From a bacterium UBP6_UBA1196 (GTDB taxonomy: Bacteria; UBP6; UBA1177): 38,033 nt of DNA. The position numbers were made by a program, and so were the translations under genes. The first letter of the stretch is position 1, and each line of letters begins with the position of its first letter. The notes beneath the pieces were generated by a model. The model ran no database searches. It had not been told where the DNA came from and was given only the letters and a program-made list of their open reading frames with translations. The stretch covers positions 25,019 to 63,051 of the forward strand of contig DBYC01000041.1 in the NCBI GenBank assembly GCA_002310035.1. The letters run 5' to 3'. Of this stretch, positions 25,187 to 33,374 are shown one piece after another.

Positions 25187-26107
25187 TTAATATAAAAACT
25201 GCCGTTTTCTCAGTATTCTTAATTTTGCGCTCCTCGAACGCGGGTTTCTCTGGCATTCCTCCTCGCCTGGAACGATCAGATCCGAGGAAGCCGCGCCTGC
25301 TGTTACCGGAACGGAATCATTGTCGACCGCGTAATACGGAACAGAATTTTTGCGGTCGCGGAAAAAATTTTTTACGATCCTGTCCTCAGTCGAATGGAAA
25401 GTGATGATCCCCATGATCCCTTTGTCTGAAAGAAGCGGAAAAGATTTTTTCAGAGCCATTTCAAGCTCACCGAGCTCGTCGTTGACCGCCATACGAAGCG
25501 CCATGAAGACCTGCGTCGAAGGGTCGATTCCCTTTTTTGCGTATTTTTTCGCCTTTCTTATCGCCTCGGCAAATTCCAAAGTTGTCGTCATCCCCTCTTC
25601 GGCACATCTTTTCAACGTTCTGGCGACTGTTCCGGCCTCTCGTTCCTGCGCATATTCGCTCAAAATGTTTCTAAGTTTTCCCTCGGTCGTATCCTTTATA
25701 AAATCGAGAGCCGTCATATTCGCGGAAGCGTCCATTCTCATATCCATAGGACCTTCTTTCTGCATTGAAAAACCGCGGTGAGGAGTATCGAACTGAAAAC
25801 TGCTTACGCCCAGATCGGCAAAAATGATATCGACCTCAGGGATCTGCATCAGAAACAAAACCTTATCGATCTCACTGAATCTGGAATGAACGACTGTGAC
25901 ATTCTCAAAACCTGCGAATTTTTCCTTAAGATGGGAAACCGCATCAGGATCCCTGTCGATAAGAACAGCCCTTGCATTCGGATATTTTTCAAGGATCCCT
26001 GCATCATGACCGCCGCCGCCCGAAGTCAGGTCGACAAAGATCCTGGGTTCATTGTCAAAAGAAGAGACAACTTCGTCAAAGAGAACGGGAACATGAACGA
26101 AATCCAT
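25187..26107 (-). CDS. rsmH: 16S rRNA (cytosine1402-N4)-methyltransferase RsmH (MraW)
   Basis: Methylates N4 of C1402 in the ribosomal P site using S-adenosylmethionine. The 306-residue protein begins with HVPVLFDEVV and has the SAM-binding FVDLTSGGGGHDAGIL loop near residue 25. It continues with a DRDP motif near 52, the ADLGVSSFQFDTPHRGFS stretch near 95 and the C-terminal NPRSRSAKLRILRK, all typical of RsmH. The ATG overlaps the mraZ stop as TAATG, with GAGGGA upstream. It is the second gene of the dcw cluster, its standard place. Confidence 0.95.
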   Translation of the reverse strand: MDFVHVPVLFDEVVSSFDNEPRIFVDLTSGGGGHDAGILEKYPNARAVLIDRDPDAVSHLKEKFAGFENVTVVHSRFSEIDKVLFLMQIPEVDIIFADLGVSSFQFDTPHRGFSMQKEGPMDMRMDASANMTALDFIKDTTEGKLRNILSEYAQEREAGTVARTLKRCAEEGMTTTLEFAEAIRKAKKYAKKGIDPSTQVFMALRMAVNDELGELEMALKKSFPLLSDKGIMGIITFHSTEDRIVKNFFRDRKNSVPYYAVDNDSVPVTAGAASSDLIVPGEEECQRNPRSRSAKLRILRKRQFLY

Positions 26108-26598
26108 TACTTGTTCCCTCTTTCGTCATAAAGTTTGCGTGCCGCGTTCATCTTTTCACGGCGGCTTTCCATCGAACTTTTCGATACCTGAGAATATTTG
26201 TCGAGTTCTTCTTTCGACCAGATGCAGAGGGTTCTGATAGCGCCGACAAAAACGACATCCTTCACTATATCAGCGTAATCAATGAAAGATTTCGGCAGCC
26301 TGATTCTGTTCTGATTGTCAAGTTCAGCCAGGACCGCTGTGCCGACATAATTCATCACGAGCCAATCCTTGTCGTCGTCGTCTTCCATCAAATCAATGAT
26401 CGAGAGTTTTTCCTCCCACTGTTTTTTTGAAAAAACTTCTAGGAATTTGTATTCGCCGTTGGAATTTCTGGCAATAACGACAGCATTGTTATCGGCAAGA
26501 TCAAGCTGAGAGTAATATTCTGCAGAAAGCGGAATCCTTCCTTTCGGGTCTATTCTGTATTCCTTGCTGCCGAAAAATGTTTGCTTAAGTGTCGACAT
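26107..26598 (-). CDS. mraZ: Transcriptional regulator MraZ
   Basis: MraZ is a DNA-binding regulator of the dcw cluster that binds repeated GTGG-type boxes ahead of its own gene. The 163-residue protein has the two AbrB/SpoVT-like halves. The first starts FFGSKEYRIDPKGRIPL (8-24) and the second has ELDNQNRIRLPKSFIDYA near residue 95. A charged, helical C-terminal tail follows. The ATG at 26598 is preceded by GAGTGG, which doubles as the nearest MraZ box, so the bound protein could also block translation initiation. It is the first gene of the cluster. Confidence 0.95.
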   Translation of the reverse strand: MSTLKQTFFGSKEYRIDPKGRIPLSAEYYSQLDLADNNAVVIARNSNGEYKFLEVFSKKQWEEKLSIIDLMEDDDDKDWLVMNYVGTAVLAELDNQNRIRLPKSFIDYADIVKDVVFVGAIRTLCIWSKEELDKYSQVSKSSMESRREKMNAARKLYDERGNK

Positions 26599-26604
26599 TT
26601 TTTA

Positions 26605-26640
26605 CCACTCAATACAACCAAAACACCACTTTTTACCACC
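26605..26640 (-). promoter_or_regulatory. MraZ boxes: four GTGG-type repeats at 10-11 nt spacing
   Basis: On the minus strand GTGG occurs at 26636-26639, 26626-26629 and 26605-26608, with a one-mismatch copy (GTTG) at 26615-26618. Spacing is 10, 11 and 10 nt, about one helical turn each, as expected for the ring-shaped MraZ oligomer. The boxes run from the -10 region to the ribosome binding site of mraZ. Confidence 0.72.
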
Positions 26641-26657
26641 AGAATTACAAAAATCAA
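26630..26657 (-). promoter_or_regulatory. Candidate mraZ promoter
   Basis: On the minus strand TTGATT (26652-26657) and TAAAAA (26630-26635) are separated by 16 nt, the same spacer seen at other promoters in the window. The -10 match is only moderate. The farthest MraZ box abuts the -10 element. The rest of 26658-26787 is AT-rich, with no gene and no clear terminator for the upstream kinase gene. Confidence 0.45.
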
Positions 26658-26787
26658 CTTTTTTTTGGATTTTTTTCATATTTTTTGAATATCTCAGCAG
26701 AAAAGCTGCCGGCGTTATAAAATTGTCACTTCAAACAGAAAGTCTAAGAGACAAATCTGTGAAAATTTTCCTGATTAAAACAAAGAT

Positions 26788-28455
26788 CTATCTGAAAATG
26801 CTGTCGCCGATAAATTCGCGCAGGATCGAGTTCGGAGGAATCGTCGAATCGTCCATCTCTTCGAAAAAAGAGAGGAATTTAAGAAGCCGTTTCACTTCGC
26901 GGTATTCCGGAATATCGGCAGGGACCTGGCGCAGAAGCGGTTCCGCGTATTTTTTGAGGATACTGAACTCGCAGACGAATGTGGAATTGAACATCGCATC
27001 GGCGTTTTCCTGATACGGGAAAATGTTGTTGTCCTCGCCGTTTCTGACCGAAGCCCAGCGTTTAAGCGTATCGACAGGCGAATGTCCGCGGTACTGGAAA
27101 TCGCGCACCATCCGGCGCAGGAGTCTGCCGTCAGTTGTCGGTATCCTGTTGTGATTGTCGATATTCAGAGCCGTAAGCGCACTCACATAGATCTTGTAGA
27201 TGTTGTATTTCGGAACATCGGCGTAAAGGTTGGGGTTGAGCCCGTGGATCCCTTCGATCACAAGCACTCCGTTTTCGGGAAGGACCATCGTTTTGCCGTC
27301 ACGGCAGCTTTTTCCCGTTTTGAAATCGTAGCGCGGCAGCGTCACTTCGCGCCCGTTCATCAGATCGTTAAGGTTTTTGTTGAAAAGTTCGATGTTTATC
27401 GCTGACAGCGACTCAAAATCGTGTTCTCCTTTCTCATCGCGCGGAGTTTTGTCGCGGTCGATGAAGTAGTCGTCAAGCGAGATCAGGAAAGGTTTCAGTC
27501 CGTTCACGCGGAGCTGGACACAGAGCCTGTTTGCCGTCGTCGTCTTTCCGCTCGAACTCGGCCCCGCGATCGAAACGATCTTCACCATTTTGCGGCGGCG
27601 GTAGATCTCGTCTGCGATCTTCGCAAGTTTCTTTTCGTGCAGAGCTTCGCAGAGAAGGATGATTTTGTTGCTGAAACCGCGTCTTATCAGGTCGTTGAGT
27701 TTCGCGCAGTTGTCCATTTCAAGGACATCCAGCCACTCGTTGTGTTCCTGAATGATGTTGAAATATTTCGGACTGTCCTGAAACGCAGGGACGACATCGG
27801 GTTCAGCTACGGTCGGAACAAGCAGGACTATGCCGTTTTTGTAGTGGATGAGCTGGAATTTGTCGCAGTATGAAGTCGAAGGAAGAAGATAACCCGAAAA
27901 ATAACCGACGGTCTGACCGAGCCAGTAAATGTTCGTGCGCGGCTGTTTCCTGATTTTGAAAAGGGAAACTTTGTCAAGAAGATCCTGCTTTCTGAATTCT
28001 TCGATCGCCTGTTCAGTCGGAACATTCTGACGGATGAAAGGAATGTCGGCTTCAACCGTTTCTCTCATTTTTGCCGAAAGTTTCTCGACATCGCCAGCCT
28101 CGAGCCATTCAAGCCCCTCGAACCAGCAGTAATAGCCGTTTCCGATGTTGTATTCGACATGCAGGATCGCGTGCGGAAAAAGTTCTTTCGAAGCTTTTAT
28201 TAAAATAAAAAGGATGCTGCGCAGATAAAAAAGCGCGCCATCCTTGTTCTCCATCGTGAAAAATTCAACGCTGCCGTCGCCTGGGATCTCTTTGCCGAGA
28301 TCGCAAAGTTCGTTGTTAAAAATCGCGCCTATTATCCTGCATTTATAATATTCCTGATATTTCGGTGCGATGTCGCCGAATTTCGTTCCTGCGGCGACTG
28401 ATTCGGAGGAATTTCCGTCGGGAACAGAAATTTTCAAATTAAACAAATCAGCCAT
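26788..28455 (-). CDS. Nucleoside kinase: ThrRS-like N-terminal half fused to uridine kinase
   Basis: A 555-residue protein in two parts. Residues 1-70 look like a TGS domain, and about 71-250 resemble the second additional (editing-type) domain of threonyl-tRNA synthetase, including an HAILH element at 95-99. Residues 290-555 are a phosphoribulokinase/uridine-kinase domain with P-loop GPSSSGKTT (298-306), SLDDYF (326-331) and a VIEGIHGLNP stretch. Databases know this architecture as a nucleoside kinase of unproven substrate; uridine or cytidine phosphorylation is the best guess. No tRNA-synthetase core is present, so it cannot charge tRNA. The ATG at 28455 has AAGGTGG upstream and a good promoter at 28495-28522. 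It is transcribed toward mraZ but separated from it by 189 nt. Confidence 0.82.
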   Translation of the reverse strand: MADLFNLKISVPDGNSSESVAAGTKFGDIAPKYQEYYKCRIIGAIFNNELCDLGKEIPGDGSVEFFTMENKDGALFYLRSILFILIKASKELFPHAILHVEYNIGNGYYCWFEGLEWLEAGDVEKLSAKMRETVEADIPFIRQNVPTEQAIEEFRKQDLLDKVSLFKIRKQPRTNIYWLGQTVGYFSGYLLPSTSYCDKFQLIHYKNGIVLLVPTVAEPDVVPAFQDSPKYFNIIQEHNEWLDVLEMDNCAKLNDLIRRGFSNKIILLCEALHEKKLAKIADEIYRRRKMVKIVSIAGPSSSGKTTTANRLCVQLRVNGLKPFLISLDDYFIDRDKTPRDEKGEHDFESLSAINIELFNKNLNDLMNGREVTLPRYDFKTGKSCRDGKTMVLPENGVLVIEGIHGLNPNLYADVPKYNIYKIYVSALTALNIDNHNRIPTTDGRLLRRMVRDFQYRGHSPVDTLKRWASVRNGEDNNIFPYQENADAMFNSTFVCEFSILKKYAEPLLRQVPADIPEYREVKRLLKFLSFFEEMDDSTIPPNSILREFIGDSIFR

Positions 28456-28494
28456 AATTCCACCTTCTCAAAAAATTAAAACAAAAGACCTGAA

Positions 28495-28522
28495 AGTTTA
28501 TTTGCCGGGACGAGAATGTCAA
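28495..28522 (-). promoter_or_regulatory. Promoter of the nucleoside kinase gene
   Basis: On the minus strand a perfect TTGACA (28517-28522) and TAAACT (28495-28500) are 16 nt apart. The -35 box starts directly after the stop codon of the Lcl lipoprotein gene. Confidence 0.6.
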
Positions 28523-28524
28523 CC

Positions 28525-29373
28525 TCACTGAACACCGGCCGTTCTGACGCAGCGGACATTGTATTTTGACTCTTTCGTGTGGTTGGTCACCGCGGCGTTT
28601 CCGAAACCTACTCCCCATGCCGCCGCGGAACTGCCGGACATTTCCGACGAAGACCAGAACCACTCCGTATCACCTGTTCTGCTGTAAATGACTTCATCGT
28701 TTTTTGTGCATGCACAGCTGCTTGAATAGTCACTTGAACGGAGATGGTCAGGTGCAACGACTCCGCATGCGCCGCCGGTAACTGTTCCGGCGCAGTTCTG
28801 AATCAAAGTACGCAGTTCGTTTATATCCGGAAGATGCCAGCCGGAAAAACCGTTTTCCTTTAAATCCGCGCAATATGAGACAGCCTCCCCAAAAGGCTTT
28901 TTATCGGAAGCTTTAGCCGACCAGACAAGGCCGCTTGACGGATCGAAACACGGAGTCACGCTTTCCGGCGAACATTCAGGCCAGTCTGTTTCTCCGCCGG
29001 AATTTTCTTCAGGCGTTTCTTCTGTCGTTTCGTCCGCATTTTCTTCAGGCGTCACGTCAGAAACTTCATCAGGCGTTTCATCTGCGTTTTCATCAGGTGT
29101 TTCTGAACCTCCACCGCCAGCCGGATCGGGATCACAGAAACCTTCCTCCGTTTTACAGACAAATCCGGCAGGACACTCGGACTGCGAACTGCATTCGGGC
29201 CTATGTTTGCACTGATTGTCGAAATCGCAGTAAAAGCCTTTTTCACAATCATCATGCGATGTACAGGCATTTCTGAATGTTTCTTTTATTTCGTCACTGT
29301 AATCGGCAATACCGCAGGCTGTCAGAAGCAACAAAATTGAAAAGAGAGAAAAAAACGAATTAAATCTATTCAT
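28525..29373 (-). CDS. Lipoprotein with Cys modules and an Lcl (DUF1566) domain
   Basis: A 282-residue protein with a signal sequence and lipobox at about Cys20 (LTAC). Two disulfide-type modules follow (CTSHDDCEKGFYC..., CSSQSECPAGFVC...) with the same spacing as in the protein at 4954-6090. Next comes an acidic, Pro/Glu/Thr-rich linker (about 90-130). The C-terminal domain (about 135-282) is the Lcl/DUF1566 fold: GLVWSAKASDKKPFGEAVSYC, then GWHLPDINELRTLIQNC, then WFWSSSEM and a YNVRCVR ending. Such domains occur in Legionella collagen-like adhesin and in many surface proteins; here a binding role at the cell surface is inferred. The ATG has AGGAGG upstream. It lies 8 nt after the PEGA-domain gene and is probably co-transcribed with it. 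Confidence 0.82.
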   Translation of the reverse strand: MNRFNSFFSLFSILLLLTACGIADYSDEIKETFRNACTSHDDCEKGFYCDFDNQCKHRPECSSQSECPAGFVCKTEEGFCDPDPAGGGGSETPDENADETPDEVSDVTPEENADETTEETPEENSGGETDWPECSPESVTPCFDPSSGLVWSAKASDKKPFGEAVSYCADLKENGFSGWHLPDINELRTLIQNCAGTVTGGACGVVAPDHLRSSDYSSSCACTKNDEVIYSRTGDTEWFWSSSEMSGSSAAAWGVGFGNAAVTNHTKESKYNVRCVRTAGVQ

Positions 29374-29381
29374 GCGACCTC

Positions 29382-31076
29382 CTAAAACCCGAAACCGAGC
29401 GCGGCATAAAATCCGTCATCCGAAGGGACGACCGAAACAGTCTGAAGCACTACATCTGAATTTTTTTCCTTTTTAATCAGCGCGAGAACTGTTCCGCCTA
29501 CGACAAGCGATCCGCCGAGAATTCCCGCGGTGATCTCAAGTCCGCGGAATGTTTTCGCCTTCTTGCGGTGATTGTCCGCTTTCTCCAGATATTCAGCTTC
29601 AGTCATATTTTCAGCCTTGGCATCGGCAGCAGCCTTGAAATCGTTCATATCTTTGTATCTGCCGTACTCTCTGTCTGAAAGGACATGGAATGCCGTTACT
29701 CCGCCGACAACAACCGCAGCTCCTATCGCCGCCAGAGAGATTCCCAAAGCCTTGTAAGGACGGTATGTTTCTTTATCCTGCGATTTTTTACCTTCCGGAA
29801 GCGGCTTTTCCTGAGAAGACTCTTCCTCTGCTCCGTTTTCGTCCTGAGCCGGCTGCAAAGATTCAAGCTTTGCGTTCACATCTTTTTCTTTCCGTTCCTT
29901 CAATGAAAGATTTTCGACAAAATCCTTTTTGCCTTCGGCTTTGATTTTCAGGACTTTACTGCACAGCGGAACTTTGAATAAATCCGGCGTTTTGCCGACC
30001 AATCTGTCGTCTACCCAGACATCCGCCTTCAAGTCATTTCCTTTTTCATCTTTCGCACGGACTTTAACAGCCGATTCGCGCAGATCAGTCTTAAGCTTTA
30101 TCTGCCTTTTTTCTCCGCGTTTTACAGTAAAATTCTCGCCGGAATTAAAAAAGCATCTGTCGTCGACCTCTATTTTATGGTCTCCGGGAGCTATCATTTT
30201 TTCTTTTACTGGAATTCTGCCTATTTTTTTACCGTCGAGCTTGAGCTCAGCTTCGTGTTTTCCCGAGACGGTAAGCAGTGCAAAATCGGCTTCTAGCCTG
30301 TATTCGATCTTCGTCTCCTTGAAGATCTTAACTTTTTTCACAAGGGGCAGGTAGTTTTCTTTCTGCATCTCTATCTCATGCTCGCCTTTTTTCAGAGATT
30401 TGTCACACGGGGTCGTCTGGCAGATCATCTGACCGTCGACAATAACCGCGGCTCCAGCCGGATTGCAGCCGAACTTTATGATCACCTCGTCCACTCCGCC
30501 GACTTCCCAATTGTCTTTTCTGCCGCCGAACTGTCCGGGCATGCCGCCTTTTCTTCCTCTCCTCGTCCCGATGATCTGCGCAACGATACTGTCTATGGCT
30601 TCTTTCAAACCCTTTTCCGAACCGTCGAAAGCCGCTTCTCCGCCTCTCTCAGACACTTCTGTTTCCAGATTGATGAGTTCAGATCTTATACTATAATCAT
30701 TGGCGAAATAAACTATTGTAGTACTGAGGACCATTTCCGCCGACAAAGCCTGACCAAGCTGGATCCGGCAGCTTTGATCGCTGCACCCATTATATCTCGG
30801 GTCAGTATTGTATTTTTTTCTGAGAGAACTGATCTCTTTCTGCTGACGATCCTTGGGAACAACGCTAAACATGTTGGAACTTGTAAATTTGCCACGCATA
30901 TATTCAGTGGCTCTTTGGAGCATTTCTTTGGACTGCTTCTGTCCCGTTTTTCTGGCTAAAGAACCATTTGAATCTTCGATTTCTGTTACTGCAATTATCG
31001 TTTTTTCCTTTTTTTCCTCTTCCGCAGTCACCTGAAACACAAGCAGAAAAGTAAGAACAGCAAAAAAAATTTTCAT
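29382..31076 (-). CDS. PEGA-domain envelope protein with a CsgG/LpoB-like N-terminal half
   Basis: A 564-residue protein starting at the ATG at 31076 (CGGAGA upstream); a longer open frame to 31181 has no ribosome binding site. A signal peptide (about 18 residues) is followed by a domain (20-180) that begins TIIAVTEIED, with a pattern seen in CsgG/LpoB-type periplasmic proteins. Then come about three PEGA-type beta repeats (around 205-400) with the typical P-[CG]-x-H-x-[IV]-x-V ends. A Glu/Gln-rich linker follows, then two hydrophobic segments (about 440-465 and 515-540) that should be membrane helices. PEGA domains bind or pack at the cell surface; no catalytic motif is visible. It heads a two-gene unit with the Lcl lipoprotein. 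Function is unknown. Confidence 0.75.
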   Translation of the reverse strand: MKIFFAVLTFLLVFQVTAEEEKKEKTIIAVTEIEDSNGSLARKTGQKQSKEMLQRATEYMRGKFTSSNMFSVVPKDRQQKEISSLRKKYNTDPRYNGCSDQSCRIQLGQALSAEMVLSTTIVYFANDYSIRSELINLETEVSERGGEAAFDGSEKGLKEAIDSIVAQIIGTRRGRKGGMPGQFGGRKDNWEVGGVDEVIIKFGCNPAGAAVIVDGQMICQTTPCDKSLKKGEHEIEMQKENYLPLVKKVKIFKETKIEYRLEADFALLTVSGKHEAELKLDGKKIGRIPVKEKMIAPGDHKIEVDDRCFFNSGENFTVKRGEKRQIKLKTDLRESAVKVRAKDEKGNDLKADVWVDDRLVGKTPDLFKVPLCSKVLKIKAEGKKDFVENLSLKERKEKDVNAKLESLQPAQDENGAEEESSQEKPLPEGKKSQDKETYRPYKALGISLAAIGAAVVVGGVTAFHVLSDREYGRYKDMNDFKAAADAKAENMTEAEYLEKADNHRKKAKTFRGLEITAGILGGSLVVGGTVLALIKKEKNSDVVLQTVSVVPSDDGFYAALGFGF

Positions 31077-31092
31077 AAAAATCTCCGGATAT

Positions 31093-31273
31093 ATTTCAAA
31101 AAAAAACAACAACACGGAAACATCAAAAGCGGAGAATAGTATAAATTTCAAAGATAAAGGCAAAGTTTTTGGCATCGGCACAAAAAATCGCTTTGAAAGA
31201 ACTAATAAATTGCTTTTAAAATAAATCCTGCTAAACTTTTCGGCTTTTTTTAATTTGTTTTTTTGGAGGAAAA
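31093..31273. promoter_or_regulatory. Divergent promoter region between the PEGA gene and the FKBP gene
   Basis: For the plus-strand FKBP gene, TTGAAA (31193-31198) and TAAAAT (31217-31222) are 18 nt apart. For the minus-strand PEGA gene a TATACT -10 (31138-31143) is visible without a good -35. The region is AT-rich with poly-A/T runs and contains no other feature. Confidence 0.4.
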
Positions 31274-31996
31274 ATGAAAAAGGTTATCTGCTGCATGGTT
31301 ATGGCAGCTTCAATGTTTTTCTGCGCATGCGGAAACTGCAGTGAAAGCGAAGTCACAAAAGAAAAAATCGACGGAAACAAACAGGTAAAGTACGGCTATG
31401 CACTCGGCAGTGATGTAGGCAGAAATTTCAAAAAACAGGGATTTGATATTGATGTCAATGCGTTCCTTGCCGGTTTCAAGGCGGCCCAGAACGGTTCAAC
31501 ACTTCTCAGCGACGAGGAAATCACGACTGCTCTTCAGGAATTCCAGACCGAAATGATTACGAAAATGGTTGAGCAGAGAAGCAAAAAAGCTGCCGAGAAC
31601 AAAGAAGCCGGTGAAAAATTCCTTGCAGAAAACAAAACCAAGGAAGGAGTAAAAACAACAGAATCCGGCCTGCAGTATATTGTTGAAAAAGAAGGTGAAG
31701 GTGAAAATCCCGCTGCGGAAGACACCGTAGAAGTCCACTATCGCGGAACACTTCTCGACGGAACTGAGTTCGACAGCTCTTACAAACGCGAAGAGCCGGC
31801 GAAATTCCCTCTCAACAGAGTCATCAAAGGCTGGACTGAGGGCGTTCAGCTTATGAAGAAAGGTGCAAAATACAAATTCTTCATTCCGTCTGAACTTGCT
31901 TACGGCGAAGCAGGTGCCGGCGAAACCATACCGCCGAATGCAACACTTATTTTCGAAGTCGAGCTTCTCTCTTTCGAAAAAGCTCCCGCAAAATAG
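31274..31996 (+). CDS. FKBP-type peptidyl-prolyl isomerase, probable lipoprotein
   Basis: Speeds cis-trans isomerisation of prolyl bonds in exported proteins. The 240-residue protein has a signal with a lipobox-like FFCAC (Cys17/Cys19). A helical dimerisation region of the FkpA/Mip type follows (about 35-130, starting YALGSDVGRNFKKQG). The catalytic FKBP domain (about 140-236) shows VEVHYRGTLLDGTEFDSSYKR, then VIKGWTEGVQLMKKGAKYKFFIPSELAYGE and IPPNATLIFEVELL. The key aromatic and Asp residues are present. The best guess is a periplasmic chaperone like FkpA or Mip. GGAGG lies 5 nt before the ATG. It is transcribed alone, divergently from the PEGA gene and convergently with the ABC genes. Confidence 0.9.
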   Translation: MKKVICCMVMAASMFFCACGNCSESEVTKEKIDGNKQVKYGYALGSDVGRNFKKQGFDIDVNAFLAGFKAAQNGSTLLSDEEITTALQEFQTEMITKMVEQRSKKAAENKEAGEKFLAENKTKEGVKTTESGLQYIVEKEGEGENPAAEDTVEVHYRGTLLDGTEFDSSYKREEPAKFPLNRVIKGWTEGVQLMKKGAKYKFFIPSELAYGEAGAGETIPPNATLIFEVELLSFEKAPAK

Positions 31997-32011
31997 GATG
32001 ATTTCTATTTT

Positions 32012-32788
32012 CTAGACACTGCTTCCGTTGATATAACCGACAACAATTTCTTTCAAACTTGCTTTCCTGCCGACTTCTTCAGATGTCTGGAGCAGTCTTT
32101 CGTCAAAAACAGGACCTACGGCTTTGTAATCCGGCGATATCGTGGTCGCTCCCGGAAACAGCCTGTGATTTGCGATCAGTTCTTCAGTTTTACCGGAAAC
32201 AACAACCGTTCCGTTGTTTATGACAGCAAGATAATCCGCAATATTCTCGAACTCGCCAGTCTCATGCGTACTTACAATCACCGTCTTCCCTTTCCCTGCC
32301 GCTTCAGTCAAAGTCTCGAGCAGTTTCGGACGCATAACAGGATCAAGATGCTGCAGAGGTTCGTCGAAAATCATCACATCTGCACCGCTGGCCGCGACAA
32401 GTGAATTGTTAAACCATGTTTTCGCCCCTTTAGACATTCTGGCGACCGAAGTTTCGGCCGAATCGGCTTCATCAAGAAGCGAATAAAAAAGTTTTTCGTC
32501 GAAATCAGGATAAAGCAGAGACCACATTCCGACATAATCCGCTGTTTTGAATTCCGCGAAGAAAGACCTGTCTTCATCCGAAAAGGCGCATAGAACACCT
32601 TTTTTCTTTATCACTTTGCCGTAATCCGGCTTCAGATCGCCGCACAAAAGCCTGAGAAGCGTCGTCTTGCCGGCTCCGTTCGGTCCTGCGAGAAGAGAAA
32701 CCGCAGAAGACGGAAAAGTCACGTCTGCACCGTCAAGGACCCTCTTTTTCTTGAAAATCTTTGTCACATTTTCAAGAGCAATCACCAT
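32012..32788 (-). CDS. ABC transporter ATP-binding protein
   Basis: A 258-residue ATPase: Walker A GPNGAGKTT near residue 34, a Q-loop region around residue 70-80 without a clear Gln, signature RMSKGAKTW near 118, Walker B VMIFDEP near 139, D-loop QHLD and switch His in STHETGEF. The signature is the SKG variant common in ABC-2-type exporters (YSKGMKQ and similar) rather than LSGGQ. It pairs with the small permease whose stop overlaps its start by 7 nt. The substrate is not evident. GGAGGG precedes the ATG. The C-terminal 50 residues have no recognised domain. Confidence 0.88.
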   Translation of the reverse strand: MVIALENVTKIFKKKRVLDGADVTFPSSAVSLLAGPNGAGKTTLLRLLCGDLKPDYGKVIKKKGVLCAFSDEDRSFFAEFKTADYVGMWSLLYPDFDEKLFYSLLDEADSAETSVARMSKGAKTWFNNSLVAASGADVMIFDEPLQHLDPVMRPKLLETLTEAAGKGKTVIVSTHETGEFENIADYLAVINNGTVVVSGKTEELIANHRLFPGATTISPDYKAVGPVFDERLLQTSEEVGRKASLKEIVVGYINGSSV

Positions 32789-33360
32789 TTTTCCCTCCTT
32801 CCGAACACAAATACCAGTGCCGAAATCAAAAGAAGGGCAACGGCAAGAAGAAGCGAAAGCGGCTGATTATGCTGATAAACAGGGCTGTACTGTGACAAAA
32901 CACCGTAAACATCCGGTGCAATAAAAGACGAGAGAAGATCGAACGCCAGAAAAATCATCGGAATATTCAGCCTGTCACCGATTTTCAAAGAGTTTATGAG
33001 GGTAAAACCAAAATAAAAAGCGTAAAACACGAAATATTTTGTCAGCTCGAACGGAGTTTCACGCCCCAGCAAAGCCCATCCGATAACCGAAGCAAAAAAT
33101 ATGACGGAAAAACCGAACAAAAATGTGTAAACAAAAATTTCCGTCCTCGAAAAAGGCAGCGAAAGCAGCGGCTTTATCCGCCTGTCAGAAAAATCAGCGG
33201 GAAGAAGTTTCAAGACAAGGACAAAAATAAATAAAAATTTCAATGAGCCCGGAATCATCAAAGCCATGAAGAGAAACGCCATGTTTTTCTTCTTCACCAG
33301 AGTTTCATACATCAGAAACGCTTCGAAACGCCTGAGCGGTGAAAATCTTAAAAAATCCAT
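32782..33360 (-). CDS. Small ABC-2-type permease
   Basis: A 192-residue polytopic protein with about five or six hydrophobic segments (roughly 28-48, 75-100, 110-125, 135-150 and 165-188) and a cytoplasmic basic N-terminus. It is shorter than a usual ABC-2 permease (about 250-400 residues), so it may act as a dimer or be a reduced version. It overlaps the ATPase gene by 7 nt, which supports a dedicated two-component exporter. The ATG at 33360 has only a weak AGG site upstream, and this site lies inside a predicted stem (see the terminator at 33375-33401), which suggests regulated expression. No substrate can be deduced. Confidence 0.72.
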   Translation of the reverse strand: MDFLRFSPLRRFEAFLMYETLVKKKNMAFLFMALMIPGSLKFLFIFVLVLKLLPADFSDRRIKPLLSLPFSRTEIFVYTFLFGFSVIFFASVIGWALLGRETPFELTKYFVFYAFYFGFTLINSLKIGDRLNIPMIFLAFDLLSSFIAPDVYGVLSQYSPVYQHNQPLSLLLAVALLLISALVFVFGRREKW

Positions 33361-33374
33361 AAGAACCTGCCGCC

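Noticed and set aside
25167..25256. N-terminal extension of the FtsL-like protein into rsmH
   Set aside because: AAGGAGG directly precedes the ATG at 25166; the extension would overlap the conserved RsmH C-terminus.
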